NCBI RefSeq assembly: GCF_042242105.1
Contig: NC_092013.1
Span: 4,025,987 to 4,089,986, forward strand
Length of the DNA: 64,000 bases
Source: Pempheris klunzingeri
Taxonomy: Eukaryota > Chordata > Actinopteri > Acropomatiformes > Pempheridae
Direction of reading: 5' to 3'
Made by a program: the position numbers and the translations under genes
Part shown: in pieces, positions 29,400 to 41,832 of the stretch
How the letters are laid out: each line of letters starts with the position of its first letter
Numbering within the stretch: the stretch's first letter is position 1
Notes under the pieces: generated by a model
Databases searched by the model: none
Seen by the model: only the letters and a program-made list of their open reading frames with translations
Told to the model about the DNA's origin: nothing

Positions 29400-29872
29400 C
29401 CAACAAGGTGCACCACAGAACGCCACAGGAGGTCTTTCCTACCTGTGGCTATTAGACTGTATAAGGCCTCCTCCACCAGCAGGATGGACACGTAACGGAC
29501 TCATTCAGCAGAATCATGTGCAATAACTGTAAAGGTCATTCCCTTTCACTTTGTCTCCCCAGTTTTGCAGTTTGCACTTTGCACATATCGTATTTAATTG
29601 TTAAAGTATTCTATTCTGTATAGTTTCACTTACTTTGCACACTTCACCTCACACACTGTGACACTTTTCACAAATTTGTACTATTCAATCTGTACTTTTT
29701 GTTTTAAAAAGGGACAGACTATTTAATTTAATTGTATTTTATTGTGTCTAAGTTTCTGTTCAATTTTGTATTTCAATATTTTGTATTGTTGTGACTTGAC
29801 CTCTGTACTGCACTCTGGCACAACAATTTCCTCCGGGATAAATAAAGTCATTCTTATTCTTATTCTTTATAT
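29400..29872 (+). mobile_element. LINE 3' end (L2/CR1-like), plus strand
   Basis: Typical fish non-LTR 3' end: CCACAGGAGGTCTTTCCTAC, CTGTGGCTATTAGACTGTAT, runs of TTTGCACTTTGCAC, then CAATTTCCTCCGGGATAAAT and AAAGT followed by a (TTCTTA)n tail at 29849-29868. The open reading frame upstream is missing, so it is a truncated insertion. Confidence 0.7.
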
Positions 29873-30565
29873 GGAAAGAAAAATAAAAAATAAAAAAAAT
29901 GCTGTGGTCTTTAATATGATGTTTGGCTATTTTTAGTTCATTTAAACAGAATGAATCTGTGTATGTCAGAGCTCATCGGAGAACTCGGCCGATTCAGGTC
30001 AGGAACCAAGTGAGCATGTGACAGATGGTGATTGGCAGGAGGTCACTGTTTTCACCGTCAGACAAGCACACAGCCTTCATTCATGATGCACTCAAGGCAA
30101 AAACAATCAGGGTGGAACGGCCCTGAGCGACGTTTAAAACTGTGTCCCAACAGTATTTTAGGTTTTAATGTAAAAACATAACAAACCAAGTGCATTAGAG
30201 GTGAAATATTCGGTAAAATCGTGCTTTTGTTTTGCACATTTTAGGCCAGAGTGAGTCAGATGTGACTGTGACGGTCCCGTGCTCTCTGTCGACACACGCT
30301 TACGTCTGCTTGGCAGCTCCTCACGTCACACCGATGCTGTGACTCTGACAGCAGACCATCCGGCTCTGCTTTGTCTGCCTCAGACTGGTTGGAGGTGACC
30401 ACGACTGGCTGAGGCGGCATGAGGCCGTCATCGCCCACCCCCCCTCCACCCACTGTCTCCATCTCTGCAACAGCAACACATTCCTCCAGACTGAGGCAGA
30501 CACAGATTATACAGAGGATGTACTTGGGGAATCTTGTGTTTTTACCACAGACCTCACATCACATG

Positions 30566-30588
30566 AAACTTAACTTAACTTAACTTAA
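30566..30588. repeat. Short (AACTT)n tandem repeat
   Basis: Four to five copies of AACTT in tandem. Confidence 0.85.
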
Positions 30589-31311
30589 AGTCCACAAGCA
30601 GCAGCGAACATGAAAGAAGACACGGACGTTACCACAAACCCCGAGGCTTTAATTTCTCCCCCCCAACAAACTGTGGACAACACATACACAGAAGAGGTAA
30701 ACATGTCAAATAACAATATTAATTCATATTATTATTATAACATTAATCACATGGAATGTAGTACTCTCCCTTCACATTTGTTTTTTTTTCAAATTTTAGT
30801 TTATTTTATGAAAACATGTCAAATACAGACAAAACTCTAGATCATCTGTCTCTGATAGCCTGATGAATACAGTCTCTTTGAGTGAGGGCCAACAGGGAAA
30901 AGGATGCTCCTGACTCCTGCTCTCCCTCTCGCACGACCCTGTCTCGGTGTAAAACACACACTTGTTTCAGTGCGTGTTTGTTGTGTGCAAAATGCAGACA
31001 CTTTCTTTGGAAAAATCGGTACACAAGGAAAAAAACGTTTCTGACTGTCACGAGACTTCGAGCTGCGTTTATTTGCTGCCTCCTAACGATGAGCTTTGTT
31101 AAACAGAGGACGGTGACAAACGGTGAAATGCTGCATCAGATGTGGTTCCTCTACGTTACGAGTAGGTTTGTTTCATATCCCCGTAGACTGACTGACACAC
31201 ACACACACACACACACAACAGACATTGAGAAGCACCAACAGCAGAAACAGGAACAATGTCCGATGAAGGGTGGGCTACAACAAAGTCTAATTTTGACTTT
31301 TTTTAACCTTT

Positions 31312-31570
31312 TTAAAGGCCCCATATTACGCAAAAAGCACTTTGTAATGTCTTTTCAACATAAACCTGTGTCTCAAACTCAGAGGATGATCTCCCCTCTC
31401 TCTCTTTCTCCAGCTCCATCCTTCCTGAAATGTGTGTGAAAACGCTCCGTTTAGATTTGGCTCCGCTTATGATGTCATTAGGGGGTCTGGTGATCGTGTG
31501 ACCTCCTCCACTTGAGCTGAAACTCCAAAATGAGCAGAACAGCCATAAACCGTTAGTCTACTCTTGCACA
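31312..31570 (+). repeat. TTAA-bounded repeat family, copy D (truncated)
   Basis: Starts TTAAAGGCCCCATATTACGC, the left-end consensus of a repeat present in three more copies in this window (41405, 43533, 52508). The right end could not be found, so the copy appears truncated just downstream of the ip6k2 3' end. Confidence 0.5.
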
Positions 31571-31614
31571 CACACTCACATAAGAACCACAGTACCTTGG
31601 ATACATCGTTTTTT

Positions 31615-31620
31615 TTTATT
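31615..31620 (-). terminator. Polyadenylation signal for ip6k2
   Basis: TTTATT on the + strand gives AATAAA on the gene strand, about 90 bases beyond the stop codon, predicting a short 3' untranslated region. Confidence 0.55.
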
Positions 31621-31707
31621 CCTGTTTTCTGTTATTTATAGTCCGTGCTTGTTGTCCCTCCGTCGTCTCGTCTTGTGTCTGAATACGTGTGTGTGTCGCG
31701 TCAGCCT

Positions 31708-34700
31708 TCAGTCTTTGCTGTGGTTCTCCAGCTCGGAGATGATGGTGATCAGGTTGTGGAGACCAAAGAAGTAGCCGCTGTCGAGTCCCTCGTGCACCAC
31801 GCTGTCCCCCTGGTAATGTCTGCAGGTGGTGTGGGCAAAATCTATCATCCTCACGTCCACCATGGGGCTGCGGGGGTCTGAGCGCGACAAGCACGCCTGG
31901 CTGACACCTGAGCTCCCGTCGCTGCTGCTGCTGTCACTAGACGTGGAGGGACTGTGGGGGAAACCGAGCGCGCCCGCTACCTCACCTACCTCCTCCTCCC
32001 CCTCCTCCTCCATTTCTGGTTCAGCCTCCACCTCCTCGTCCTCATCCTCTTCGTCCGAGAGGCCGTCGTCAGTGTGTCGGCGTGAGTCTTTCTGGGTGGG
32101 CGCCCCGTCGTAGATGATGAGCAGGGAGCTGGAGTAGAAGCGGTAGGATTCGGCGGCTTCCTCCAGGGCGGCTTGCAGTTCTCTGAGCCTGTGCAGCACC
32201 GGGGAGAGGAGTTCACGCCGCAGACGCCGTCCACTGTGGAAGAACTGGTACAAGGCCTCCTTGAAGTCCTGCAGGCTCAGTCTGCGGCCGTGGAACTTGC
32301 TCATGAACATCAGCTGGCCCATGTCACACCGGTACACCTGAAAGGATCGAAAAACAAGCACAGGTCACAAAATGAGACATAATGTGTTTTAATTGTTTGT
32401 AGCTGAAACTGAATCAGTTTCCTTTAACTTAAATCAACATATATGCCAGAATGGTGAAGTATTCCTTTAAGACGGCCTCTTGGCTCTGAGCCCACCTGCA
32501 TGCCTGAGAGGCAGACTCCTATTGAGGACGCTGTGCTCCCCTGGCACCTGCGGATCTTCGTGGCCTTCTTCTCCTCTGTAGCATCGTCTCCATACTGCTG
32601 CGTGCCCATCTTCAGGTCCAACACGCACGGCAGAGTGGGCCACCACGTCAGGTTCTCCAGCAGAATGAATTCTGGGAAACTGAGTCAAGGAGGCCAGAGA
32701 CAAAAGCCTATGGCGTTCTTCTACACTAATTCATCTACACTAGCTTACAACTTAAAACTTCTTGACAAGGTTTCCCTCTTATTATCATTCCAATATGTAC
32801 CGGAAAGTCGCAGCAATATCAAGAAACCTATTGATCCTTTTAATATTCCACTGTCATACTGAATGAAACTAAATGGACCAGTCCTCAGTCAGTGAAAGGA
32901 TACTGTATTGGTTGCGGTGCTTGGCGTTTTCTTTCATCTTCTGGAGGTGGTGCTGTTGACACTTGAGGCTCCAGGGGTTGTGTTTGAGCTGCGGCACAGA
33001 TTTACTGTGGCTGCACTCCAGTCTGTAGTAGAGCACCTCGGCCTGCTGCAGCCACTCCAGCTCCACATCCTCCTGCAGCTTGTGAACACTGAGGCAGCAG
33101 AGGGAGAGAGAGCCGCATTAGTTTCAGCGAAAAGACCGGCACAGTATCTGCTTCTGTTCGCGGTTAAAGTATGTATGTGGGTAGTAGAGTGTAAAGTAAG
33201 AGGGCTGTTACATCTGATACAAAGAACATCCCAAGTTACCCTCCTCATATATCATAGACTTTAGCGTTTGTGTCGATGCTCGGACGTGCATCTGTTGCAG
33301 TTTTATAACCCAGAGGCCGTGACCTCCTCTTTAACTGCCAAGGCCAAGGATCAGTCTCTCACAGTATTCAGAGCCAGTTTTCCCTTCGCTTGTACAGCAT
33401 GTATAATTCAACACACGTCATCAGTCGATTAATGTGGCTCTTCAGACTAAAGCTTCACCATTCACGGAAAAGTAAAGATTGCTTTAAATATGTCATGGCT
33501 GCGTGGCCGTTCTGGGGTGATTGATTCTTTATCCTCAGTTTAATCTACATGAGCAAGTGTGAAAGTGACTCACTTTGCCCTCCGACTGTTGATGCATCGA
33601 CCTACTTAACCATGAGTAACAAGTCTCTCCTTGCGCTGCCGTCTCTGTCTGCACTCACCTCTTGTCCTTGTCTTTACGAGAGTAGCGGCTTCGGCCATCT
33701 TCCGCAGGCACTGAGGACGCCGTCGTTTTCCCCAATTTGAGCATCTCGCTCTTGGGCTTGCAGTCAGCCAAGGGGTCCTTGTTCTCCAGATCTGGGTCGC
33801 TCTGGAGGGGGTAAGCAATGAGGCAAAGGTTCCCTTCTTCATCCTCCTCGAAGCTCACCGACACCACACCTGAGAGCGAGACAAAGAGATGCCTGTTAGA
33901 CATTTGTGCCACGGAGCAGTGAAGACGATCTCTCATAAAGCATCAAAGCAGAAAAAAGCTGAGACGATAACACAAGCGCTAAAAATGTCTTGTCCTCATT
34001 GTGCTGCTTTCTGCAGTAGTAGTTTGTGTCTACAAGCAAATCTCTTTTAAGATTTCTGTTCCAACAACAGCTGGACAGAAATATGACAGAAAGGAGGATG
34101 GAAGCAACAAAGAAAATGACAGGATGAAAGGACAATCAATCAGTTAATCAATATCAATGTGCAGACGGCAGGTTTTAATTGTGTGAACCCAAACACACAA
34201 ACCAGACCATGCTCTTAAGTTTAATGCTACAAAGCATATAGCGGTATAGAGAAAATAACAGCCCAAACACAAATGACACAAGGCTACGCCATTTAAATCA
34301 ATTCTGTTTATTACCAAAAAATTAATCTCACACAAAATGATCAATATGCACATGTAGCATAGAGAAACCATAAAGCATCACAGCACACGTACACAGATAA
34401 AACATTCCAGATTATTCCTAACGTTTGTTAGCAGCCTTTCCCTCCTCGTGGTGTAATAATACGGCTGAGAGAGAAGCCAGGATGAGGGGAAGGAGAGAAG
34501 GACTGATTAAGTGAAAATAAAGAGAGAGAGGAGGAAATGCTGACATGGAAACGAAAGCACAGCTGCCACAAAATATTCACGGCCCAGCAAGGGAAAGGGA
34601 GGATAAAGAATAGACGGCTGAGCTTTTTTAGTTTCGGCTGAGTATTTTGAAAAAGAGGATGTTTTGATTTAACCACTATCAGAAATGACATAAAACCTGA

Positions 34701-35502
34701 GAATCTTGTTGAGACATGTGTCAAATCTATATGTGAGGTGACATGTTAAACCATCCAACAGGCTCTGTTTGTCCTCTTCCTTTTAAAGATCCTCTAAAGG
34801 GTGTGATGGTGAGTCCATTAAAGTTTGTGGACTATTTTCAGATGACTTCCTGGTCTCTGTCTAACAGAGCGAGGAGGAAACTCACTTTTATCCCTTTGGC
34901 TGTGTACCAGAAAAATAAATGGAGGTGGGGGAGCAAACCTGACTTACCTGTGGTAGTACCTCTCCCTGCAAACAGGACATCAGTACTCTGTGGCCTGTTT
35001 GCAGGGGGCACAGTTGCAGTCTTAGCTGCAGCACCCTCCCGTGGCAGAATTTGGTACATGCTGCTTGCAGACACCTAGAAACAACACTCGAGCAGGAGCA
35101 GGGAGCTCCATTTTCTAACAATCTCAACATTTACACTTTGCACACAACTTGCAAACATGCAAGGCATGCCAGCAAAAGATCAGCTCCCACCTAACCTGCT
35201 CATATGCACACAGAGCGCTGAAGTAAAGACAGCACAACAACACAACATGCATTACCTCTATACTGGGGGGTAAATTTCCTCATTGCAGCAGGCAGACTCT
35301 TGTAGAACTGATGCTCACGAGGGATGAGGGGCTTGCAGACAGTCTGCTCCCCGAAGCGCAGGACGCAGCAATGTCCCCCCACCTGGTGTACGAAGGGCTC
35401 AAGCATCACCCCTTTCTCCATGTAGCACTGCTGGCTCTGCTGCTGCTGTTCTTGCTCTGCATCCACGGCCTTCTGGGCCTGAGCCTCCACAGCCGGACCC
35501 AT
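31708..35502 (-). CDS. ip6k2: Inositol hexakisphosphate kinase, IP6K2 type
   Basis: Five coding exons on the minus strand: 35502-35256, 33869-33659, 33088-32904, 32671-32496 and 32337-31708. They sum to 1449 bases and 482 aa (human IP6K2 is 426). The N-terminus is Gln-rich, then [20 protein letters not shown] and [16 protein letters not shown], which match IP6K2 better than IP6K1 or IP6K3. The inositol-polyphosphate kinase signature PCVLDLKMG is at about residues 229-237, SSLLIIYDG at about 343-351, and the metal-binding MIDFAHTTC at 437-445. These enzymes convert InsP6 to 5-InsP7 using ATP. Odd: the linker between IYDG and VDVRMIDF is expanded to about 80 residues, with a Glu/Asp run (361-392) and a Ser run (402-418). 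Upstream noncoding exons are likely but were not located with certainty. Probably one of two fish ip6k2 paralogues. Confidence 0.96.
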
Positions 35503-35639
35503 CCTCCTCTGGCCCTGACCACACTACCAGGGGCATCAGCCTCCTCACGCTCGCACGCACAATGTGGCGGGGGCCCTATCTGGCGGGGACGTGCACACAC
35601 ACACTCTGTAGCACACTTCAAATCCGCAGACTGTAGTGT

Positions 35640-36070
35640 CTAGCATTAAGGTTGCAGGTTTTTGCAAGTTATTCCCAGAGTATCTTCAGAAGCTGCTGCT
35701 GTGATGATGATCTGCTTCGTCTCTTCTGTCTTGGATTCTGCTGGTCAAAAACAAAGGACAGGAAGGGAATAAAAGGGAAACAAGAAAAAGCCAAAATTTA
35801 GTGGCTATTTAATTCCTTTTTAACTCCGTGTCTGGCAGTTCTTGTGGAGACAGAAAGTCCTGTAGACACTGAGGTTTGGACCAGTGCTGTGGCAGCAGAT
35901 GAGGCAGGCAGAGGCAGATCCTGCTTGTGCCTCTGCTGCAGGCTGAACGCTCTCTGACAGCTGAGCGCTGCCTCACCACTGGTAAAGCTCTCACAAGCCC
36001 CACTCTCGGCCAGCCCCCATCACAAGCTCTCCACCAATCAGCAGCATCCGAAGCAGGTTGTTGGGTGGTA
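35640..36070 (-). promoter_or_regulatory. Possible ip6k2 promoter or 5' UTR region
   Basis: GC-richer segment directly upstream of the first coding exon, with an inverted CCAAT box (CCAATCAG on + at about 36034). No TATA box. A splice acceptor before the ATG was not resolved, so this may be promoter, 5' leader, or neither. Confidence 0.25.
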
Positions 36071-37262
36071 ACCCTTAAAGGGAAAGAAGCGAGAAAACAA
36101 AGACAGTGGTGGGGCGGGGGGGGATTCTGGGGGAAGGGAGAGAAAGGAAGGAAGACTAAAAAACAAGGAGGAAGCTAACAGCAGCTGTTTTATCTCTGCG
36201 TGACAGCAGTGTTTTAACAAGCTGACAGAACAAGCTGAACTATTTCCTCATATAATGTGAGACGTAGGGAGCGCTAACCCTGATCTTCTTGATATCTTGT
36301 GCATCATTCTATAAAAACTTGGGCCAAAACATTCAGCCTGGATCTGGCAGGAGGTCTGCATGTGCAGAGGGGCTGCAGCGACACAATATTTTTGTCAGAA
36401 TTAACCAACATGGTGCACAACTCTTGCTGCCAAGAGAGCTGGTTTTCTTCTTTTTGTCTGTTTTCACAACATGTAGGGAAGTTCTGCCTCATTTGTGTGG
36501 TGGAGGATTCTTGAACATGAAGTTGGCTTTGTAGGAAAACAAGTACTTGGTGCACTGAGTGAAGAAGTGACCTCTCTCTCCCGCCCCTCCTGAAAGCTGT
36601 CCTCGGTCCAGGTTTTTTATGGTCGCTGTATCGCCTCCAAAGCACTAAGATGACCATGGAATAAGCTTCCCTTTAAACATGCATAGGCCTGCCAGCTATT
36701 TACTGATGAATAGTTTTTTATATTTCTAATTCATACTATATTAAGAGTTTTTTTTACTATATTTTTGTGTATTGCTGTTGTTTTTGTATATGTTTTAATT
36801 AGCTGGGAAGCTGAGTAGCCAACTGTCTCTACCTCCTACAGCCGATATTTGGTGTTAGCTAATGCACTAAACAACAATTTGTAGTAGTGTTTTTAAAAAA
36901 AGCTTAATATTTTCATGACCTTATGTTATGATAAGTGCTTCGGGCTGTTTGGCAACAGAGGTTAGGATGTGGTGTTATGAAGATAAGGATGGGTGAGAAG
37001 CTGGGATGACATGAGCGGGGGTTGTTGAACCTCGTGCGGCAGCCAGAGTGGAAACTATAATCCTCATCTCGCACCCTCCAAGCCCTCCTTGACACAGATT
37101 ACTGCAGCAGACAAAAAAACATCTGATTAAGCCAGGCGCTGTCTCCACTCACGTGAGTCCACCTTTACACTGGCAGTGGGTGAACATAACTCAGATGAAG
37201 GTGTAGTGTGTTATTACCAAAACATGATGTCCAACAAAAATGTCTATCGGTGTGTGTGTTTG

Positions 37263-37293
<31 letters not shown>

Positions 37294-37625
37294 TTGCGCT
37301 GTACATTAGAGTTGGACGCTGGCTGGCTTCGCAGCGAGCAGAGTCAGAGAGCCCTGCGCTAATCTCTATAATCCTTCCTCTTGGAACACAAGAGGAAAAT
37401 AGGCCGTGACAAACAAGTAGAAAATATCCAGTTACACTTACGCACACATACATATGTGTTGTGTACATATGACACACAGTTGACGAAGAAACTGGGGCCC
37501 CGCAGCCCTGCTCTGACACCTTTAATCAACGGGCACCTTGATGGACAAACCACTCAGACAACCAACGGCTGCTTGGTTTGGTCTCAGGAAGGAAAGCTGT
37601 GTTAATTAATTAGCCCAACATACAA
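36071..37625. other. Intergenic stretch upstream of ip6k2
   Basis: Purine-rich run at 36090-36180, then unique-looking sequence and a compound GT/TTTGTG microsatellite at about 37252-37296. No gene recognised. Confidence 0.4.
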
Positions 37626-37626
37626 C

Positions 37627-38530
37627 TAGGGTTGGAAACCGAGAACTGCTTCCAGTTGACGACTGGTTCCAAATTGCCCAATCCATTGAAATCGTCTCTG
37701 AGCTTATCAATTCCTTTTATCGAAGCCGGCATGCTTTTCTGACAAAACAATGACGTCAAACTGATGCTGGAAACATGCAACAAGGAGTCGTGGTGGTGAA
37801 GATGAGCAGGTCCAAAGCATGGCCTCATTTCATGAAGAAAGATGACGTGTTGGGGACAGAACAGTGTGTGAGGTGTAGGGATGTGCCGGGATTTTCGAAA
37901 AGTCATTAAAATATAAAAGATTGAATAATTCATGAGATTATCATCTTGTTAAACAAATATATTTTCCTTCATTTTTACTGGCACTTGGTATTACGCCCAT
38001 CGGGAGCAGTAGATTGAAGTCAGGTGTCTGTAGATGTGGTCACAAACAGTCTGTGATACTTCGTTGCTTAGGCAGCCTTAAGTGTGAACAAGCTATTGAA
38101 TCGTATTTTTGCTTGAAATGTGCATCACTAGTGAGGTGTGTGTGTGTGTGTGGTAGAGAGAGTGAGCAGCAGAGAAGGTGTATGTGAACAGAGCAGAGGA
38201 AAAGTTTAGACATTAATGTCCACTGACAAGTCCAGACAAATAATATCTCCCCTGTGCTTTTGATTTCAGCCTGGAAACTGAGCACGGAGGTCTAACACGA
38301 CAGTGCTTGTTGTGACGTCTGCCAGATCATGTCGTGTAAGGGTGGAAATACCGGCAATATGCTAAAACACGTTTCTACCCAACATGAGCTAAAATTCCAA
38401 GAATTCCATGTATTTGACACTCTATGCACGAGTGCCACTGATTGGGAAACAGAGCGGCACGTCCGTTATGAGGGTAAATATGTTATAATAACATTAAGGC
38501 CACACAGGCAGGCTTAGCAGATTAAACAGA
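37627..38530 (+). mobile_element. Decayed hAT transposon with BED zinc-finger remnant
   Basis: The left part begins AGGGTTGGAAACCGAGAACT, an end sequence seen in fish hAT elements. A reading frame at about 37803-37875 gives SKAWPHFMKKDDVLG, the start of a BED finger (K-W-x-H-F). The finger's second half lies at about 38305-38430: CDVCQIM, CKGGNTGNMLKHVSTQH, matching the Cys-Cys...His-His part typical of ZBED/hAT proteins. The halves are separated by an inserted element (37876-38130) and about 170 bases of unrelated or intronic sequence. No transposase core is present, so the copy is inactive. Confidence 0.6.
37876..38130 (+). mobile_element. Nested short hAT-like element with 8-bp target duplication
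   Basis: 255-base insertion in the BED-finger relic. The left end is TAGGGATGTGC. The right end GTGCATCACTA reads TAGTGATGCAC when reversed, so the ends are imperfect inverted repeats. GTGAGGTG flanks it on both sides (37868-37875 and 38131-38138), an 8-base duplication as made by hAT transposases. Non-coding, so it must have been moved by another element's transposase. Confidence 0.65.
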
Positions 38531-41404
38531 AGTGAAACAGTGGACCTTATGCTCACCTCAGTCACATGCCTGCCTTTTTCTGCTCTGTTCACACTCAGAG
38601 ATAATAAGTTAGTTAATACGTAGACTTACTTTATTTAGAAAGCAATGAACAAGGGCAGCAGAATCGGTGAAACGACGGCACTGGGATGAATAAAATCCGA
38701 TCAATTCGCATCCCTTCACACAACACAAATGCTCTCATTGATGCATGTTTCTGTTTCTGTTGTCAGAAGGTAGCATGAGCATAAAACTGATGATCTAATT
38801 GCTGTTAACCAAAGATAAAACTAATCCCTGAGCTTATGACCATGGGCTTGTCTTGCAGCACAAACATACAGCTATGTCAATGTCAAAAAATTTAAAATTA
38901 GCCATCACAGAGAGAGTTGGAAATGACCGGAGTGATATAGTTCCTCATGAAATGAAATGAAATGCTTATAGCAGAACTAGTACTTTGGGGGTCATTTACA
39001 TACACAGTTAAAGAAATACGACACAAACTATTTGCAGCTCAGACAGAAGAGTTCAGGCATCATGTTTGTAATTCAAACACACATTTCTAAGCAATAAATC
39101 TTTAAATGTGTGCAGAGGAATTTAACAGGCACATGATGGAACATTGGAGCACAACCTGGAAAATATCTAAGATGCATACGAGGAGATGCATGAGAGGAAA
39201 TAAAAAAGAGAGACAGCAAAGTGACCTTGAAAGAAATGGGCAGAGTACAACACCGGGCAGCCAGTTAGCAGCGGCTTTTCACAGTGCTGATGAGCTGCGT
39301 GCCAGTAACAAACAGAGACAACAGGACACGCAGCCAACAGGAAGTTGGAGTCCAGCCCCTCACCTACATGCAGAGCACAACAGGCGTGCAGCTAGAAGAA
39401 CTCCTCCTGACGAGATCACAGCTTTTCCAGCCTTGGCCCACGATAGAGGACAGATTTTAATCTGTCTAACGAGGTACATCAAGAATTCCTGAGCCCTCGG
39501 TTTGCGTCTGCTGTCTTCTTCAGCCTGACGATTGTTGGTCCAGTCGATGACCATTTTAGTTTCTTCTCTGGCAGCAAACAAGACTCAGGTTCAGTTAGGA
39601 AACTCGACTGGAGCCAAGCTGGCTTTAGTGATGTATAAACTATGTAGAGGCTCACAAAGGAAAGAAGCACACGTCGTCCAGGTCACCAGTCAGTCACACG
39701 CATGACAAAGACAGGTGGACCGTCACATTTTCATTGAAAACCATTTGCAAAGCTGAGGTTTAAAGTTCATTCCTGTATACCAGCATCTCAGTTAGCGGTA
39801 CTACAAGCACTTTTACTCTCTCTCATTCTTATCAAATTGATTAATCAAACTTGAATCCATCTTCCTTGCTGTAAAGGCTGTTGTGCATGCTGCACACTGA
39901 GGCCAAAGTCTCAGTAAAGTACAATACACTTCAATATTTGACCTAAATATATTCTAATAGTGCACTGCGCTGTGCTCCTTATTGTTACTGAGGGTCAAAG
40001 TCATGCAGACAACTGCCTCAACATCCTTCCCGTGATCAACATATTTACAGAGATCACAGGGCTCACTTAGCAAATCTGCAAGCTTTTATCTCCCAACAAT
40101 AACAGCAGCGAAGGAGACATGGGGGGGTGCAGGTATGTCACTGAGGTTATCAAGTGTGTCAATGTTTCATTGAATCAAAGCTGCGGCAGCTCCAGAGGGC
40201 TTTACAGCACGTTCAGACGTCCCAGAAATGTGATCGGCAGATTAGGTCTGTATTAAGAGAGAGATGTGGTCGGTGGGGGGGAGGGGAGGGTAGGGGTGCG
40301 TGGGTGAGGACTGTCTTTTGCCCTTGTGTGGCCATGGCACATTGGAGGAGGAGGCTAATAGGGAGGCGCTGAGTGAATTCAGATACAAAACAAATGCAAG
40401 GTTGTAGCGGCATCAGAGGGGAATGTGAAGGGCACACAAATACACTGGGATAGGTCTATTCCACGGTAAACACAACACAAACTATCTTTAAACTTAATGC
40501 ATAAATGCCTCTGACATACATTATGTGCTCAGTATTTTTCTACTACTACTACTAGACACAACCACTTTGTTGTTGTGTTTCTGTACTGCCGACTTTGTCT
40601 ACTTCAAGAGCCTTAAAAGATTTAGGATGAGACAAATAATCTGAATGAGGTGGCATGAGCCTGGATTTAACTGGACCGATTTACGCAGTGACCGAGGGGA
40701 AACGTGAGTGCACACTGACTCATATTCATGTGCCCAAAACACATAAGGGTCACTCGTGCAGACGGGCACGGGAACAGGAACTCCTCATCCTAACACGTGA
40801 AGACAAACGCACACACACGCTCCACCTCCGCTGACCTGGCTCCTGGCGCGGGTGTAGTGGAAAAAGGCTGATCTTACCTGTGTGGTGATTTGTGGGGTCA
40901 TTTTCCAGACACCACACCAGATAAACCTGCTAACCAAATCCCTGTGGGTCACCAAACACCTGACCCTGCACTAAAAATACCACATTCTGTTGTCAATTCA
41001 GGCCGCGGGGTGGCTATTAATAAACAAAGTCTGCTCCCTGCCAAACGTAAGAGACAAATAAACACAGAGATTACACAGAACAGAAGCAATTTACTGGCTG
41101 CCATCTCGTAGGGCCAACAGGGCGAACACTGAAGTCATATAGCTGCACATATACGACATGACTGTACTGACGACACGGTGACCCTGTCCACCTACTTCCA
41201 GACATCTCTATTATGCATGTGAACACACCTGAGCAGGATGCGGCAATGCTGACAAGAAGAAGAAACCACAAGTAACAATGAGAAGAGGAGCCTCACTTGA
41301 TAAAAACATCTTTGCCGTCAGAGGCTGAGCTGCTCGTTAAATGGGTGGAGTAATGGCTATAGGACCAGTTTAATAGGCAGGTAATATATGATGGCAAGTT
41401 GCCA
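38531..41404. other. Gene-free intergenic stretch
   Basis: Unique-looking sequence. Overlapping short ORFs at 39360-39670 on the minus strand do not match a family I know. No repeats clearly identified. Confidence 0.35.
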
Positions 41405-41832
41405 TTAAATGTCTCATATTCTGCTCATTTTAAAGTTCCTGCTTGTATTTGGAGGTCCTACTAGAACAGGTTTACATGGTACAACGCTCAAAAACACATT
41501 CTCATAACAGCTGGGTTCAGCCTTCTGTCTGTAGAAACAATCTGCTGCTTCGCTTTTGCCTCCGACATTTTCATGTTAAAGGGAGCTGGTGTTGGTGAAG
41601 AAAACAAAGGTGGACAGCGAACGGGAAGTTTTTAGTGGGCAGGGGGGGGGGCAGTCAGACTGCTGAAGGGCTGAAGGAGGTCACATGACTGACAGATTCA
41701 CACGGATTTACTGAAAGAGAGCAGGAGAACAAGAGAGAGGACGGTGTTTACTCAGAGTCTGGTGGTCTTTAAGCACACATTCATGTTCTAAAGACATTAA
41801 AAGTACATTTTGCATAAAATAAGACCTTTTAA
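41405..41832 (+). repeat. TTAA-bounded short element, copy A (complete ends)
   Basis: 428 bases beginning TTAAATGTCTCATATTCTGC and ending ATAAAATAAGACCTTTTAA; the ends are imperfect inverted repeats inside TTAA. Internal landmarks shared with copies B and C are 'TTGTATTTGGAGGTCC', 'TACTGAAAGAGAGCAGGA' and 'AGTCTGGTGGTCTTTAAGCA'. Non-coding. TTAA ends suggest piggyBac-type mobilisation, but that is inference. Confidence 0.6.

Noticed and set aside
31826-32113. Plus-strand serine-rich frame
   Set aside because: Antisense shadow of the acidic and serine linker in the ip6k2 last exon.
39360-39670. Overlapping minus-strand frames (KMVIDWTNNRQAEEDSRRK and a shifted one)
   Set aside because: No splice sites or family match; two overlapping frames of similar quality argue for chance.
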